From the NCBI RefSeq assembly GCF_018598175.1, contig NZ_JAHESE010000001.1, positions 744,001 to 808,000 of the forward strand: a DNA stretch of 64,000 bases, in the 5' to 3' direction. Position numbers and translations under genes: made by a program. Below are positions 51,626-59,871 of this stretch, one piece after another. The notes below the pieces were generated by a model. That model ran no database searches, was not told the origin of the DNA, and saw only the letters and a program-made list of their open reading frames with translations. The first letter of the stretch is position 1, and each line of letters starts with the position of its first letter. This DNA is from Dawidia cretensis (GTDB lineage Bacteria; Bacteroidota; Bacteroidia; Cytophagales; Cyclobacteriaceae).

Positions 51626-52552
51626 TTAACAGGGGTTAGCTTTTAGACATATCTCTCCGGTTCCTTCAAAGGAATATTCAATTCCATAGAGGAACTGAAG
51701 GCTTTTCAAAACATCTTCAATATGCCGGTCGGGATAACTTCCGGTAATCGTGCATTTTTCGTCGAAGCTTGAGGTCAGTACGATGTTGACGTTAAACCTC
51801 CGGTTGAGCGTATGGATGACCTGCTTCAGGTTGGCCGCTTCAAAAACGATATTGCCGTCTTTCCAGCTATAGTAGTCTTTTGCCTCTACGGGCTCTACCA
51901 GCGGTATACCATTTTTATAGTAAACCCGTTGGTCCGTTTCCAGAATGGCGAGCGGCCTGTTGTCGGCTCCTGCCACGCCTACTTTTCCGGACCGCACCAC
52001 GACAGATGCTTCTTCGCCAGGATAATCTGATACAACGAAACGGGTACCCAGCACATGGGTCTTTAACGTGCTGCTCTCAACTATAAAAGGCTTTGACGGA
52101 TCATGCTTTACTTCAAAGTAGGCTTCTCCCGAGAGTGTTATTGTCCGCTCACTTCCGCGCATGCGGCTGGAATAGGAAATGGCACTGCCGGAATTGAGGT
52201 ATGCAACGCTGGAATCAGGAAGCACCACGCGCGTGCGTTCGCCCTGCTGTGCGAGAACGGTGATCGTCGTTTCCTGAAAGCGGAGGATTAGCGGAATAAC
52301 AGCCGAAAGAAGTACCAGCAGCGATGCCGCCGCCACCAGCATGGCTCTTCGCTGAAAACGCCGGCGGTAAATGGTTCTTTTAAATACTTTTTCGTCGAGT
52401 CTGTTCAGCAGAAGCCGGTCGTGTGCCGCGCGTTCGGGTGTAACGCCACCTTCCTGCATCTTTTCAAAAAAATCTTCTACAACCTGCCGTTCTTTGGCAG
52501 AAGCTGTTCCCTCAACGTACTTGTTAAATAAATCTCTGATCTTCTCTTCCAT
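51626..52552 (-). CDS. FecR-family anti-sigma factor
   Basis: This 308-residue protein has a cytosolic N-terminus that binds the sigma factor (residues 1-70), one transmembrane segment (about 70-92, MLVAAASLLVLLSAVIPLIL), the FecR domain (about 110-210, VVLPDSSVAYLNSGSAISY) and a DUF4974-type C-terminal domain (about 235-305). It holds the ECF sigma factor until the SusC STN domain signals substrate. It lies between the sigma gene (150 bases upstream) and SusC (126 bases downstream). Confidence 0.94.
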   Translation of the reverse strand: MEEKIRDLFNKYVEGTASAKERQVVEDFFEKMQEGGVTPERAAHDRLLLNRLDEKVFKRTIYRRRFQRRAMLVAAASLLVLLSAVIPLILRFQETTITVLAQQGERTRVVLPDSSVAYLNSGSAISYSSRMRGSERTITLSGEAYFEVKHDPSKPFIVESSTLKTHVLGTRFVVSDYPGEEASVVVRSGKVGVAGADNRPLAILETDQRVYYKNGIPLVEPVEAKDYYSWKDGNIVFEAANLKQVIHTLNRRFNVNIVLTSSFDEKCTITGSYPDRHIEDVLKSLQFLYGIEYSFEGTGEICLKANPC

Positions 52553-52702
52553 CGAAAATACTATGCGTCGTTTTCAGATACATAGTACTATCCCGGGACG
52601 CAGCACCTACGCGCTTTTGTTCATTTAACAATTCGGTAATAGTGACAGGCTATTAAACATAAGGTGATGAAGGACAGAGAATATTAAATTAACACAACGG
52701 CA

Positions 52703-53263
52703 CTACTGTACACTCAGCCCGATGGTGGCGGCTACTAATACAACACCTGCTTGCTGGCTAAGGGAGAAGCGAAGGAGCTTGAGTGCTTTGTTGACCTGGT
52801 TCTCGACCGTACTGACTGACAGGCCGAGCTTTTCGGCGATCTCTTTGTTGGTGAGCTGGTGATAAAATCGCAGCTCGAACACTTGCCTGCATTTTTCTGG
52901 CAGTAACGAATCTGCTTTAGTGGTAATCTGTTTGATCAGCTCTTCGGTTTCTTCCCGCGAGAGATCGAGCTCGTGCCGGTTGATGATGTCTACCACGGTG
53001 TCAAGCTGCACGTGGGTGAATTTATTGCGTTTGAAATACCGGGCACACTGAAACCGTGCGGCCTGCATGAGGTAGGCCCGGGGCTCCCGGATATCGAGCT
53101 CATTAAACCGGTCCCATACATTGATAAAAATGTCCTGGGTGATGTCTTCGGCCCGTGCGTGATCGGAGATGATGTTATACACATACGAAAACAGCAGGTG
53201 CCGGTGCTGCACATACAGCTCCCTGAATTCGGCTTCCTTTGTTTCGTTGTTTGAATGTGACAT
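52703..53263 (-). CDS. ECF-type RNA polymerase sigma factor
   Basis: This 186-residue factor has sigma region 2 (YVQHRHLLFSYVYNIISDHARAEDITQDIFINVW) and region 4 (RQVFELRFYHQLTNKEIAEKLGLSVSTVENQ), linked by about 50 residues, and a short hydrophobic C-terminal tail (GVVLVAATIGLS). It directs transcription of its own SusC/SusD cluster when released by FecR. It shares an intergenic region of 145 bases with the divergent DJ-1/PfpI gene. Confidence 0.94.
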   Translation of the reverse strand: MSHSNNETKEAEFRELYVQHRHLLFSYVYNIISDHARAEDITQDIFINVWDRFNELDIREPRAYLMQAARFQCARYFKRNKFTHVQLDTVVDIINRHELDLSREETEELIKQITTKADSLLPEKCRQVFELRFYHQLTNKEIAEKLGLSVSTVENQVNKALKLLRFSLSQQAGVVLVAATIGLSVQ

Positions 53264-53408
53264 GCAGCAGAACCGACTTGGGGCAGGCGGTTCCGCAATA
53301 ATACAAAGGCAGGTTTTTGTAGGTGGGTGGGGAGTATTAAGTTATGGTGATGTTTTGGGCAAACGGTTGTGGGCACAGATTTGGCATAATTTTTTGCTCT
53401 TTCTTCAG

Positions 53409-54044
53409 ATGAAAGAAAAGACAATTTACCTGTATGTTCTCGACACCCTTTCAGACTGGGAGCCGGGATATGCCCTTGCTGAAATCAACAGCGGCCGTAT
53501 GTTCAGGAAAGGTGCGCAAAAATTCATCGTCCAGACAGTGGGCGCCGGCAAGGAGCCCATCACTACCATGGGCGGCATAAAGATCAAACCCGACATCAGC
53601 GTGACGGAAGTGAGCCTGAAGAACGCAGCGTTGTTGATGCTTATTGGTGCCGATCTGTGGGATGACCCCAAACACCGGCCGGTCCTGTCGCTCACCCGGC
53701 AATTTCTTGAATCAGGAATTCCTGTAGCGGCGATATGCGGCGCTACAGGCGCCCTTGCCAACGAGGGGATTTTGGATGAATATCGTCACACCAGCAATGA
53801 TCCGGGTTACCTGAAACAGTTACAAGGATATTCCGGCGGTGATAATTATGTTATGGAACCTGCTGTGCGCGATGGCGATTTAATAACGGCCAGTGGACTT
53901 GCGCCCCTTGAATTTGCCCGGGAAATACTTGCCCGCCTTGATGTGGTAGAGCCTGCCGCACTCACGGCATGGTATAATCTGTATACCACACGGGAAGCGA
54001 AGTATTTTTACGAACTGTCAGAACTCTTTCCTCAAGAGGGATAA
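53409..54044 (+). CDS. DJ-1/PfpI family protein (type 1 glutamine amidotransferase-like)
   Basis: This 211-residue protein has the DJ-1/PfpI fold. The nucleophile elbow is AAICGATGAL with Cys near residue 113, preceded by the conserved Glu region (LSDWEPGYALAEI, Glu near 18). Members act as chaperones, glyoxalases or amidases, and activity cannot be told from sequence. I chose ATG 53409 (MKEKTIYLYVLDTLSDWE) since upstream codons lie in the promoter region and antisense to the sigma gene. It runs convergent to the isoaspartyl peptidase gene. Confidence 0.87.
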   Translation: MKEKTIYLYVLDTLSDWEPGYALAEINSGRMFRKGAQKFIVQTVGAGKEPITTMGGIKIKPDISVTEVSLKNAALLMLIGADLWDDPKHRPVLSLTRQFLESGIPVAAICGATGALANEGILDEYRHTSNDPGYLKQLQGYSGGDNYVMEPAVRDGDLITASGLAPLEFAREILARLDVVEPAALTAWYNLYTTREAKYFYELSELFPQEG

Positions 54045-54071
54045 CGTACGAACGGATTTGGGTAGTAGGAT

Positions 54072-54923
54072 TTACTCAAACACGACAAGCTTTTCACCAT
54101 CGAATGAAGCGAAGACCATGCGGGGATGTGAGTCGATGTAAAACAGATTTCCGTCTTTGTCAAGCGCAATGGCACCGGCAAAACCGTCGAAGGGTTTTAG
54201 CTCGGCGAAGGTTCTTTCACAGGCATGACGGAGCGATACACCGTCGCTAACGCGTGTTACGATCTTGATCGCCACTGCACCGCTCACGATATCTTCCCCC
54301 ACTCCTGTGCACGACACAGCACACGCTGCATTGGCAAAATTACCGGCTACGGTTGCCGAGTCAGATACTCTTCCGGGTATCTCAAATCCCTTTCCGCCTG
54401 TCGATGTTGCCGCGGCGAGATTGCCGTGGCGGTCGAGCACCACGCAGCCTACCGTTCCCACTCCCGTGGATGCGAGTTTGGTTTCGTATTCTTGTCTGCG
54501 TTGTGTTGTTTCTGTATTGAAGTGCTCGAATCCCTGCATGCGTGCAAAGCGGGTGGCGCCTTCACCGCCCAGAACCCGGTCGTCGACCTGTAATAAACAT
54601 TCGGCTACCCGGATGGGATTTTTGACATCCTCTATGTTAATGACACCGGAGAATTTCAGACTAACACCATCCATCAGGGAAGCGCTCATGCGGATCTTAC
54701 CGTCGCGCTGGATTTGTGAACCGGTGCCCGCATTAAAAAGGTGGCAGTCTTCCAGCAATTCGACAGCATATACCACGGTTTCACGCGCGCTATGATCCTG
54801 AACATATAGGTATGTTTTCCGGATAATATCGGCCAGGGCGTCCTGCTTGGCTTTCTTTATAGGATCTGTCGTTCCTGCTTCGCTGAAAAAGCCGCCATGT
54901 AGTATAATTTTTGCCTGGCTCAT
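54072..54923 (-). CDS. iaaA: Isoaspartyl peptidase / plant-type L-asparaginase
   Basis: This 283-residue Ntn-hydrolase begins AKIILHGGFF and has the autoprocessing site with nucleophile Thr157 in STGVGTVGCVVLD, followed by the typical STGGKGFEIPGRVSDSA and CTGVGEDIV. It cleaves isoaspartyl dipeptides. Cyanophycinase releases beta-Asp-Arg, which is such a dipeptide, and the cyanophycinase gene ends five bases upstream on the same strand. The two should therefore complete cyanophycin breakdown to Asp and Arg. Confidence 0.92.
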   Translation of the reverse strand: MSQAKIILHGGFFSEAGTTDPIKKAKQDALADIIRKTYLYVQDHSARETVVYAVELLEDCHLFNAGTGSQIQRDGKIRMSASLMDGVSLKFSGVINIEDVKNPIRVAECLLQVDDRVLGGEGATRFARMQGFEHFNTETTQRRQEYETKLASTGVGTVGCVVLDRHGNLAAATSTGGKGFEIPGRVSDSATVAGNFANAACAVSCTGVGEDIVSGAVAIKIVTRVSDGVSLRHACERTFAELKPFDGFAGAIALDKDGNLFYIDSHPRMVFASFDGEKLVVFE

Positions 54924-54928
54924 CGGGG

Positions 54929-55840
54929 TTAGAATATTTTTTTCGCCAGTACGTTTTTTGACGCTTTATGTACGATGAGCTTGTGTGTTTCCAGGTCGTA
55001 CAAACTTCCCTTTGCCATAACATGTACGACAAGATGCTCGATGGAGATAGGCTCTCCCAATTCAATTTCAGTAAGATTGGTATCATTGATGAAGCGGCCA
55101 TCGACCAGGATTACCAGCCCAGACCCCACTGCTTCCATTTTTTTGCCATCCGTAATGAGCAAGCCTGTATCTTCGCCCAGTCCGATGCCCAGCACCATGG
55201 GGTTGCCAACCACGGCCTGGAATAATCTGCCGATCCGGCCACGGTGGACGAAATGGGTATCAATAATAACGTGGTTGATCAGGCCCAGGCCGCTGGTGAT
55301 CTTTACCTCTCCTTTCAACAAGGCTTCCGTTGCCGAGCCCTGGTAGATCATGTTGCTGGAACATGCTGCGGCTCCCGCAGATGTACCCGCAATAACAACC
55401 GACTCATGATGATACTTCGACAGCAAATTGCGATGAAAAGCCGTACCTCCTAAAATAGAAGTAAGCCGGAGCTGATCTCCACCGGTGAACATGACAATGT
55501 CGGCTTTTGCCAGGCGGTCGTTGATCGCTTCGTCGTTTGCTTCTTCGCGTGTCTTGATACCGAGTATGCCGAGGTTGGTGGCGCCCAGGTACTGGAACGC
55601 CTTTTCATATTCATGGCCTACTTCTTCAGGTACCTGCGAGGCCGTGGTGATTACCTCAATACGTGAATGATCGTTGTGTGCAGACTCGGTAATGATACGT
55701 CGCAGAATGCCGCGTTCGAAAAAATTGAAATTCTTCTGAACCTCCTTTTCGTCGTGCTCTTCGGTAAAACTGCCCTTATCGACCGCTCCGCCGACCACAA
55801 TGAGTTTACCCTTCGGTACCATATCGATCGATTGTTTCAA
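54929..55840 (-). CDS. cphB: Cyanophycinase (peptidase S51)
   Basis: This 303-residue enzyme has the S51 features: PKGKLIVVGGAVDKG at the start, FTGGDQLRLTSIL, and the nucleophile Ser in GTSAGAAACSSN near residue 160, followed by HVIIDTHFVHRGRIGRL. It degrades cyanophycin, a polymer of Asp with Arg side groups, to beta-Asp-Arg. The start is ATG 55840 or 55822 (MVPKGKLIVV); the family starts close to the second. It is divergent from the cyanophycin synthetase gene with about 100 bases between them. Confidence 0.93.
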   Translation of the reverse strand: MKQSIDMVPKGKLIVVGGAVDKGSFTEEHDEKEVQKNFNFFERGILRRIITESAHNDHSRIEVITTASQVPEEVGHEYEKAFQYLGATNLGILGIKTREEANDEAINDRLAKADIVMFTGGDQLRLTSILGGTAFHRNLLSKYHHESVVIAGTSAGAAACSSNMIYQGSATEALLKGEVKITSGLGLINHVIIDTHFVHRGRIGRLFQAVVGNPMVLGIGLGEDTGLLITDGKKMEAVGSGLVILVDGRFINDTNLTEIELGEPISIEHLVVHVMAKGSLYDLETHKLIVHKASKNVLAKKIF

Positions 55841-55942
55841 AATTCCTTCAATGTTAGCCCATTCAGGCCTATAAACAATTTGAATTCGCTAATTACTTTG
55901 CTTAACCTTATCGGGTGAAGCAGAAAGCGGATCACTCCCATC

Positions 55943-58564
55943 ATGAAAATACTGAAGATCCAGGCTTTACGCGGGCCCAATATATGGAGCGTTAACCGCA
56001 AGAAACTGATCCAGATGCGCCTGGACATCGAGGAACTGGAAGATCGCCCGACCAACATGATCGATGGATTTGGAAAACGCCTGGAGGCGATGTTTCCGAC
56101 CATGTACGAGCACCGCTGCTCAGAAGGGCGACCGGGTGGCTTTTTTTACCGCGTGGAAAAAGGAACATGGATGGGGCACGTCATTGAGCACATCGCCCTG
56201 GAGATTCAAAGCCTTGCGGGAATGGAGACCGGTTTCGGGCGAACGCGTGAGACGAAGACCCGGGGCATCTACCATGTAGTGTTCAGCTATGCGGAAGAGA
56301 ACGTAGGAATGTATGCCGCAGAAGCTGCCGTGCGCATAGCCGAAGCATTGATTCAAGACAGCGAATACGATGCCGGTGCTGACATTCGTAAGATGCGCGA
56401 GATCCGTGAAGATGTTCGTCTCGGTCCGAGCACGGGATCGCTGGTGGGCGAGGCCGCGTCGCGCGAGATACCCTGGATCAGGCTGGGCACGAACTCGCTT
56501 ATACAACTTGGGTATGGTGTGAACCAGGTTCGGTTCCAGGCTACCATAACGCAGAATACCAGCCACATTGCTGTAGATATTGCTGGAAACAAAGCGCAAA
56601 CAAAAAAGCTTCTGAAGATGGCTGCTATACCGGTAGCTGCGGGAGATATCTGTTCTTCGGAGGAAGACCTTCAACGAATCATTGAAGAGATCGGTTATCC
56701 CATTGTGATCAAGCCCCTCGACGGCAATCACGGTAAAGGTGCTTCCATTAATGTGAATGCCTGGGAGAAGGCGGTGGAAGGGCTTCACCACGCGCAGACG
56801 TATTCAAAGCGGGTTATCGTAGAGCGATTTATTACCGGCAACGATTACCGGATACTCGTGATCAATAACCAGGTAGTGGCGGCAGCACAGCGTGTTCCTG
56901 CCCGGGTCATCGGTGATGGCGAGCACACGATACAAGAACTCATTGATACCGAAAATAAAGATCCCCGCAGGGGATATGGGCACGAGAACGTGCTGACGGA
57001 AATTGCTGTAGACCGGGATACCCTGGACCTTCTCTCCTTGAAACAGTACACGCTAGCCACGGTCCCGTCACAAGATGAGGTGGTATACTTAAAGTCCACG
57101 GCCAACCTGAGCACCGGTGGTACGTCTATTGACGTCACCGACAAGATGCATCCGGAAAATATCTTTGTTGCTGAGCGCATTGCTCATGTCATTGGGCTTG
57201 ATGTCTGCGGCATTGATATTATGGCGCCAAACCTCACGCTGCCATTGAAGGAAAGTGGTGGCGTTGTACTGGAAGTAAATGCAGCGCCCGGATTCCGGAT
57301 GCACCTTTCTCCTTCTGAGGGCCTGCCCCGCAACGTGGCGGCGCCTGTGATTGACATGCTGTATCCTCCCGGAAAGCCCTCACGAATTCCCATTATTGCT
57401 GTGACGGGAACCAATGGTAAGACAACGACCACGCGTCTGCTTGCGCATATTATCAAGAATGTAGGGTACCGCGTAGGATTCACGACCTCCGACGGTATTT
57501 ATGTTCAAAACCATATGTTGGAGAAGGGTGACACCACGGGCCCACTCAGCGCGGAGTTTATCTTAAAAGATCCCACGGTTCAATTCGCCGTACTGGAAAC
57601 GGCCCGTGGCGGTATACTACGTTCAGGTCTAGGCTTTAGCCTGTGTGACATCGGTATCGTGACGAATATCGCCGAAGACCATCTGGGCATTAGCGATATC
57701 AACACCCTTGAGGACCTTGCCATGGTAAAGTCCGTAGTGGTACGAAGTGTCAAAAAAGATGGCTGGGCTGTATTGAACGCGGAAGATGAAAATTGCGTCG
57801 GCCTCGCGAAAGGCCTGGATTGCAAGGTGGCGTATTTCAGCATGAATGAAGCGCATCCCGTTATTGTTGAACATTGTAAAGCCGGGGGAGTTGCCGCGAT
57901 CTATGAGAATGGATATGTTACCATAAAGAAAGGTGACTGGAAGATCCGCATTGAGAAAGTCACCACCATTCCGCTTACGTTCGGTGGAAGAGCGAAATTC
58001 ATGATCGGTAATATCCTGGCAGCATCGCTGGCAGCCTACCTATACGGATTTAAAACCGAAGGCATCAGGTTATCGCTCGGGACGTTTATACCCTCTCCGG
58101 TGCTCACCCCAGGGCGGATGAATATTTTCAACTTCAAGAACTTTACGGTGATGATAGACTTTGCGCATAATCCAGCGGGGTTCATTGCTATCGATGAGTT
58201 CTTGAGCACCATCAACTCGCCGAAAAAGATTGGGATTATGGCGGGTGTGGGCGATCGACGCGATCAGGACATCGTGGAGATCGGAAGGCTTGGGGCGAAG
58301 ATGTTCGATCACATCATTATACGTCAGGAGAAACATTTGCGTGGACGACTCGAAGAGGATATTGTCGCGTTAGTAGTGGAGGGGATTAAATCGGTTGATA
58401 AGAACGTTACCTATGAGATCATTCCAAAAGAAGTCGAGGCCATCAAGCACGCAATCTCCATTGCTGAGCCCGGCACGTTTATCGTAGCACTAAGCGATGT
58501 GGTTACAAACGCTATTGATATTGTACAAGAGTACCTGGATAAAGACTCTGAAACCTTCCTGTAA
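55943..58564 (+). CDS. cphA: Cyanophycin synthetase
   Basis: This 873-residue enzyme has the three CphA parts: an N-terminal domain (1-160, starting MKILKIQALRGPNIWS), an ATP-grasp domain (about 215-480, YPIVIKPLDGNHGKG) that adds Asp, and a Mur-ligase-like domain (about 485-870, GTNGKTTTTRLL at about 488) that adds Arg. It makes cyanophycin, a nitrogen store. It is divergent to the cphB-iaaA pair, so synthesis and breakdown are encoded together. Both ATP-binding centres look intact. Confidence 0.96.
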   Translation: MKILKIQALRGPNIWSVNRKKLIQMRLDIEELEDRPTNMIDGFGKRLEAMFPTMYEHRCSEGRPGGFFYRVEKGTWMGHVIEHIALEIQSLAGMETGFGRTRETKTRGIYHVVFSYAEENVGMYAAEAAVRIAEALIQDSEYDAGADIRKMREIREDVRLGPSTGSLVGEAASREIPWIRLGTNSLIQLGYGVNQVRFQATITQNTSHIAVDIAGNKAQTKKLLKMAAIPVAAGDICSSEEDLQRIIEEIGYPIVIKPLDGNHGKGASINVNAWEKAVEGLHHAQTYSKRVIVERFITGNDYRILVINNQVVAAAQRVPARVIGDGEHTIQELIDTENKDPRRGYGHENVLTEIAVDRDTLDLLSLKQYTLATVPSQDEVVYLKSTANLSTGGTSIDVTDKMHPENIFVAERIAHVIGLDVCGIDIMAPNLTLPLKESGGVVLEVNAAPGFRMHLSPSEGLPRNVAAPVIDMLYPPGKPSRIPIIAVTGTNGKTTTTRLLAHIIKNVGYRVGFTTSDGIYVQNHMLEKGDTTGPLSAEFILKDPTVQFAVLETARGGILRSGLGFSLCDIGIVTNIAEDHLGISDINTLEDLAMVKSVVVRSVKKDGWAVLNAEDENCVGLAKGLDCKVAYFSMNEAHPVIVEHCKAGGVAAIYENGYVTIKKGDWKIRIEKVTTIPLTFGGRAKFMIGNILAASLAAYLYGFKTEGIRLSLGTFIPSPVLTPGRMNIFNFKNFTVMIDFAHNPAGFIAIDEFLSTINSPKKIGIMAGVGDRRDQDIVEIGRLGAKMFDHIIIRQEKHLRGRLEEDIVALVVEGIKSVDKNVTYEIIPKEVEAIKHAISIAEPGTFIVALSDVVTNAIDIVQEYLDKDSETFL

Positions 58565-58580
58565 ACAGTAAACTGCGATG

Positions 58581-58621
58581 GAATGCATGAGCGTTGATAA
58601 TGTATCAACGCCCATGCATTC
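58581..58621 (+). repeat. Long hairpin after cyanophycin synthetase
   Basis: GAATGCATG-a-GCGTTGATA pairs with TATCAACGC-c-CATGCATTC: 18 pairs with one mismatch and a three-base loop. It lies 16 bases after the stop. No T-run follows, so it may be a rho-independent terminator of weak type or an mRNA-end protector. Confidence 0.65.
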
Positions 58622-58651
58622 TATTAAGCGACATCGAGGAACCGTCTCCGA

Positions 58652-58683
58652 CCATTCCTCTCACTACGTAGTGGGAGGAATGG
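58652..58683. repeat. 32-bp near-perfect palindrome
   Basis: CCATTCCTCTCACTAC is followed directly by GTAGTGGGAGGAATGG, a self-complementary sequence of 16-bp arms with one T-G pair and no loop. It lies 30 bases after the hairpin at 58581 and 160 bases before the next gene. It could be a repeated palindromic element or a protein binding site. Confidence 0.65.
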
Positions 58684-58843
58684 CCGCTCACGTGCAGTTC
58701 TAGCATAAATGTAAAAATCATAGTGCACTTTTTGCCACCAGAAATAGGTCCTTCTATTAATTCCCGCCACCGGCGGTGGATTTTGTACAAATACTTAGTG
58801 ACATCATTTTATCTTAGCAATACAATCAGTTTAACCAAACCGT

Positions 58844-59818
58844 ATGATACCCTTGATTAAAACATTATCACACCCCCAAAAAGCCATTCGATTTTTCATC
58901 TCATCAATCCTGGTAATTTTCATACTTGTTGTAAGCATGCAGACAGCTGCCCAGCAGGTGGCGCTTTCGCGGGAACAGGTTATTGCGTTGACGTCAGAAT
59001 GGAAAGGCGAACGCCTGCCCGATGGACGTCCCAACGTAGCGGACAACCTCCTGGCGCGGCTGAAAAATATTTCACTGGAAGAGGCATGGGGAGTGCTTCG
59101 TAATGCCGGATACAACAATCAGTTCGAAGGCGATTGGATGATTCTAAAGCCTGGCCAGGCGCTTGTAGGCCGCGCACTCACGGTACAATATCTACCCAAG
59201 CGGCAGGATTACGATAATGCGATCAAAGCAAAAGGGAAGGAGGAGAGTCGCATTGGCGGATTTAACTCCTGGCCCATCGATATGCTCAAGCCGGGCGATA
59301 TATACGTGGCGGATGGTTACGGAAAAATTATTGATGGCACGCTGATCGGCGACAACCTCGGAAACTCCATCTATACTAAATCAAAGAATGGCGTGATCTT
59401 CTATGGATCGGTTCGCGATACTGAGGGCCTCGAGAAAATCGAGGGCTTTAACGCGTGGGTGAAAGGATATGACCCTTCCTACATTCAGGAGATGATGTTG
59501 GGAGGGATCAATGTTCCCATTCGTATTGGGCGTGCTACCGTACTTCCTGGCGATGCCGTACTGGCAAAAAAAGGAGGTATTGTATTTATTCCTGCCCACC
59601 TCGTAGCGGATGTCGTGATCAATGCGGAGTTTATTGCCTTGCGCGATATGTTTGGCCATCAGCGTCTCCGCGAGGGAAAATATACTGCCGGCCAGATCGA
59701 TCAGCAGTGGTCTGACGACATCAAGAAAGATTTTTTACAATGGCTTGATCAGAACCCCGATAAGCTCCCGATGTCACGGTCCGAGCTGGATGTCTTCATG
59801 AAAAAAAGAACCTGGTGA
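58844..59818 (+). CDS. RraA-like protein, exported form
   Basis: This 324-residue protein has an N-terminal hydrophobic signal (about 18-36, FFISSILVIFILVVSMQTAAQ) and then an RraA/HMG-aldolase-like domain (about 110-265): GDIYVADGYGKIIDGTLIGDN and FYGSVRDTEGLEKI, VRPGD-like LPGDAVLAKKGGIVFIP. Typical RraA proteins are about 160 residues and cytosolic; this one has long extra ends and is exported. It precedes an enolase-superfamily enzyme by 53 bases, so both may process a sugar acid or keto acid outside the cytoplasm. Confidence 0.85.
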   Translation: MIPLIKTLSHPQKAIRFFISSILVIFILVVSMQTAAQQVALSREQVIALTSEWKGERLPDGRPNVADNLLARLKNISLEEAWGVLRNAGYNNQFEGDWMILKPGQALVGRALTVQYLPKRQDYDNAIKAKGKEESRIGGFNSWPIDMLKPGDIYVADGYGKIIDGTLIGDNLGNSIYTKSKNGVIFYGSVRDTEGLEKIEGFNAWVKGYDPSYIQEMMLGGINVPIRIGRATVLPGDAVLAKKGGIVFIPAHLVADVVINAEFIALRDMFGHQRLREGKYTAGQIDQQWSDDIKKDFLQWLDQNPDKLPMSRSELDVFMKKRTW

Positions 59819-59871
59819 TGTCACCGATATTTGCATAACCAATACACGACAACCATCATCCCCAACATACT

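Noticed and set aside
58630-58710. Resemblance of the palindrome region (CACGTGCAGTTCT) to the end of a group II intron
   Set aside because: The 5' partner strand of a domain V does not fit, and there is no reverse transcriptase nearby.
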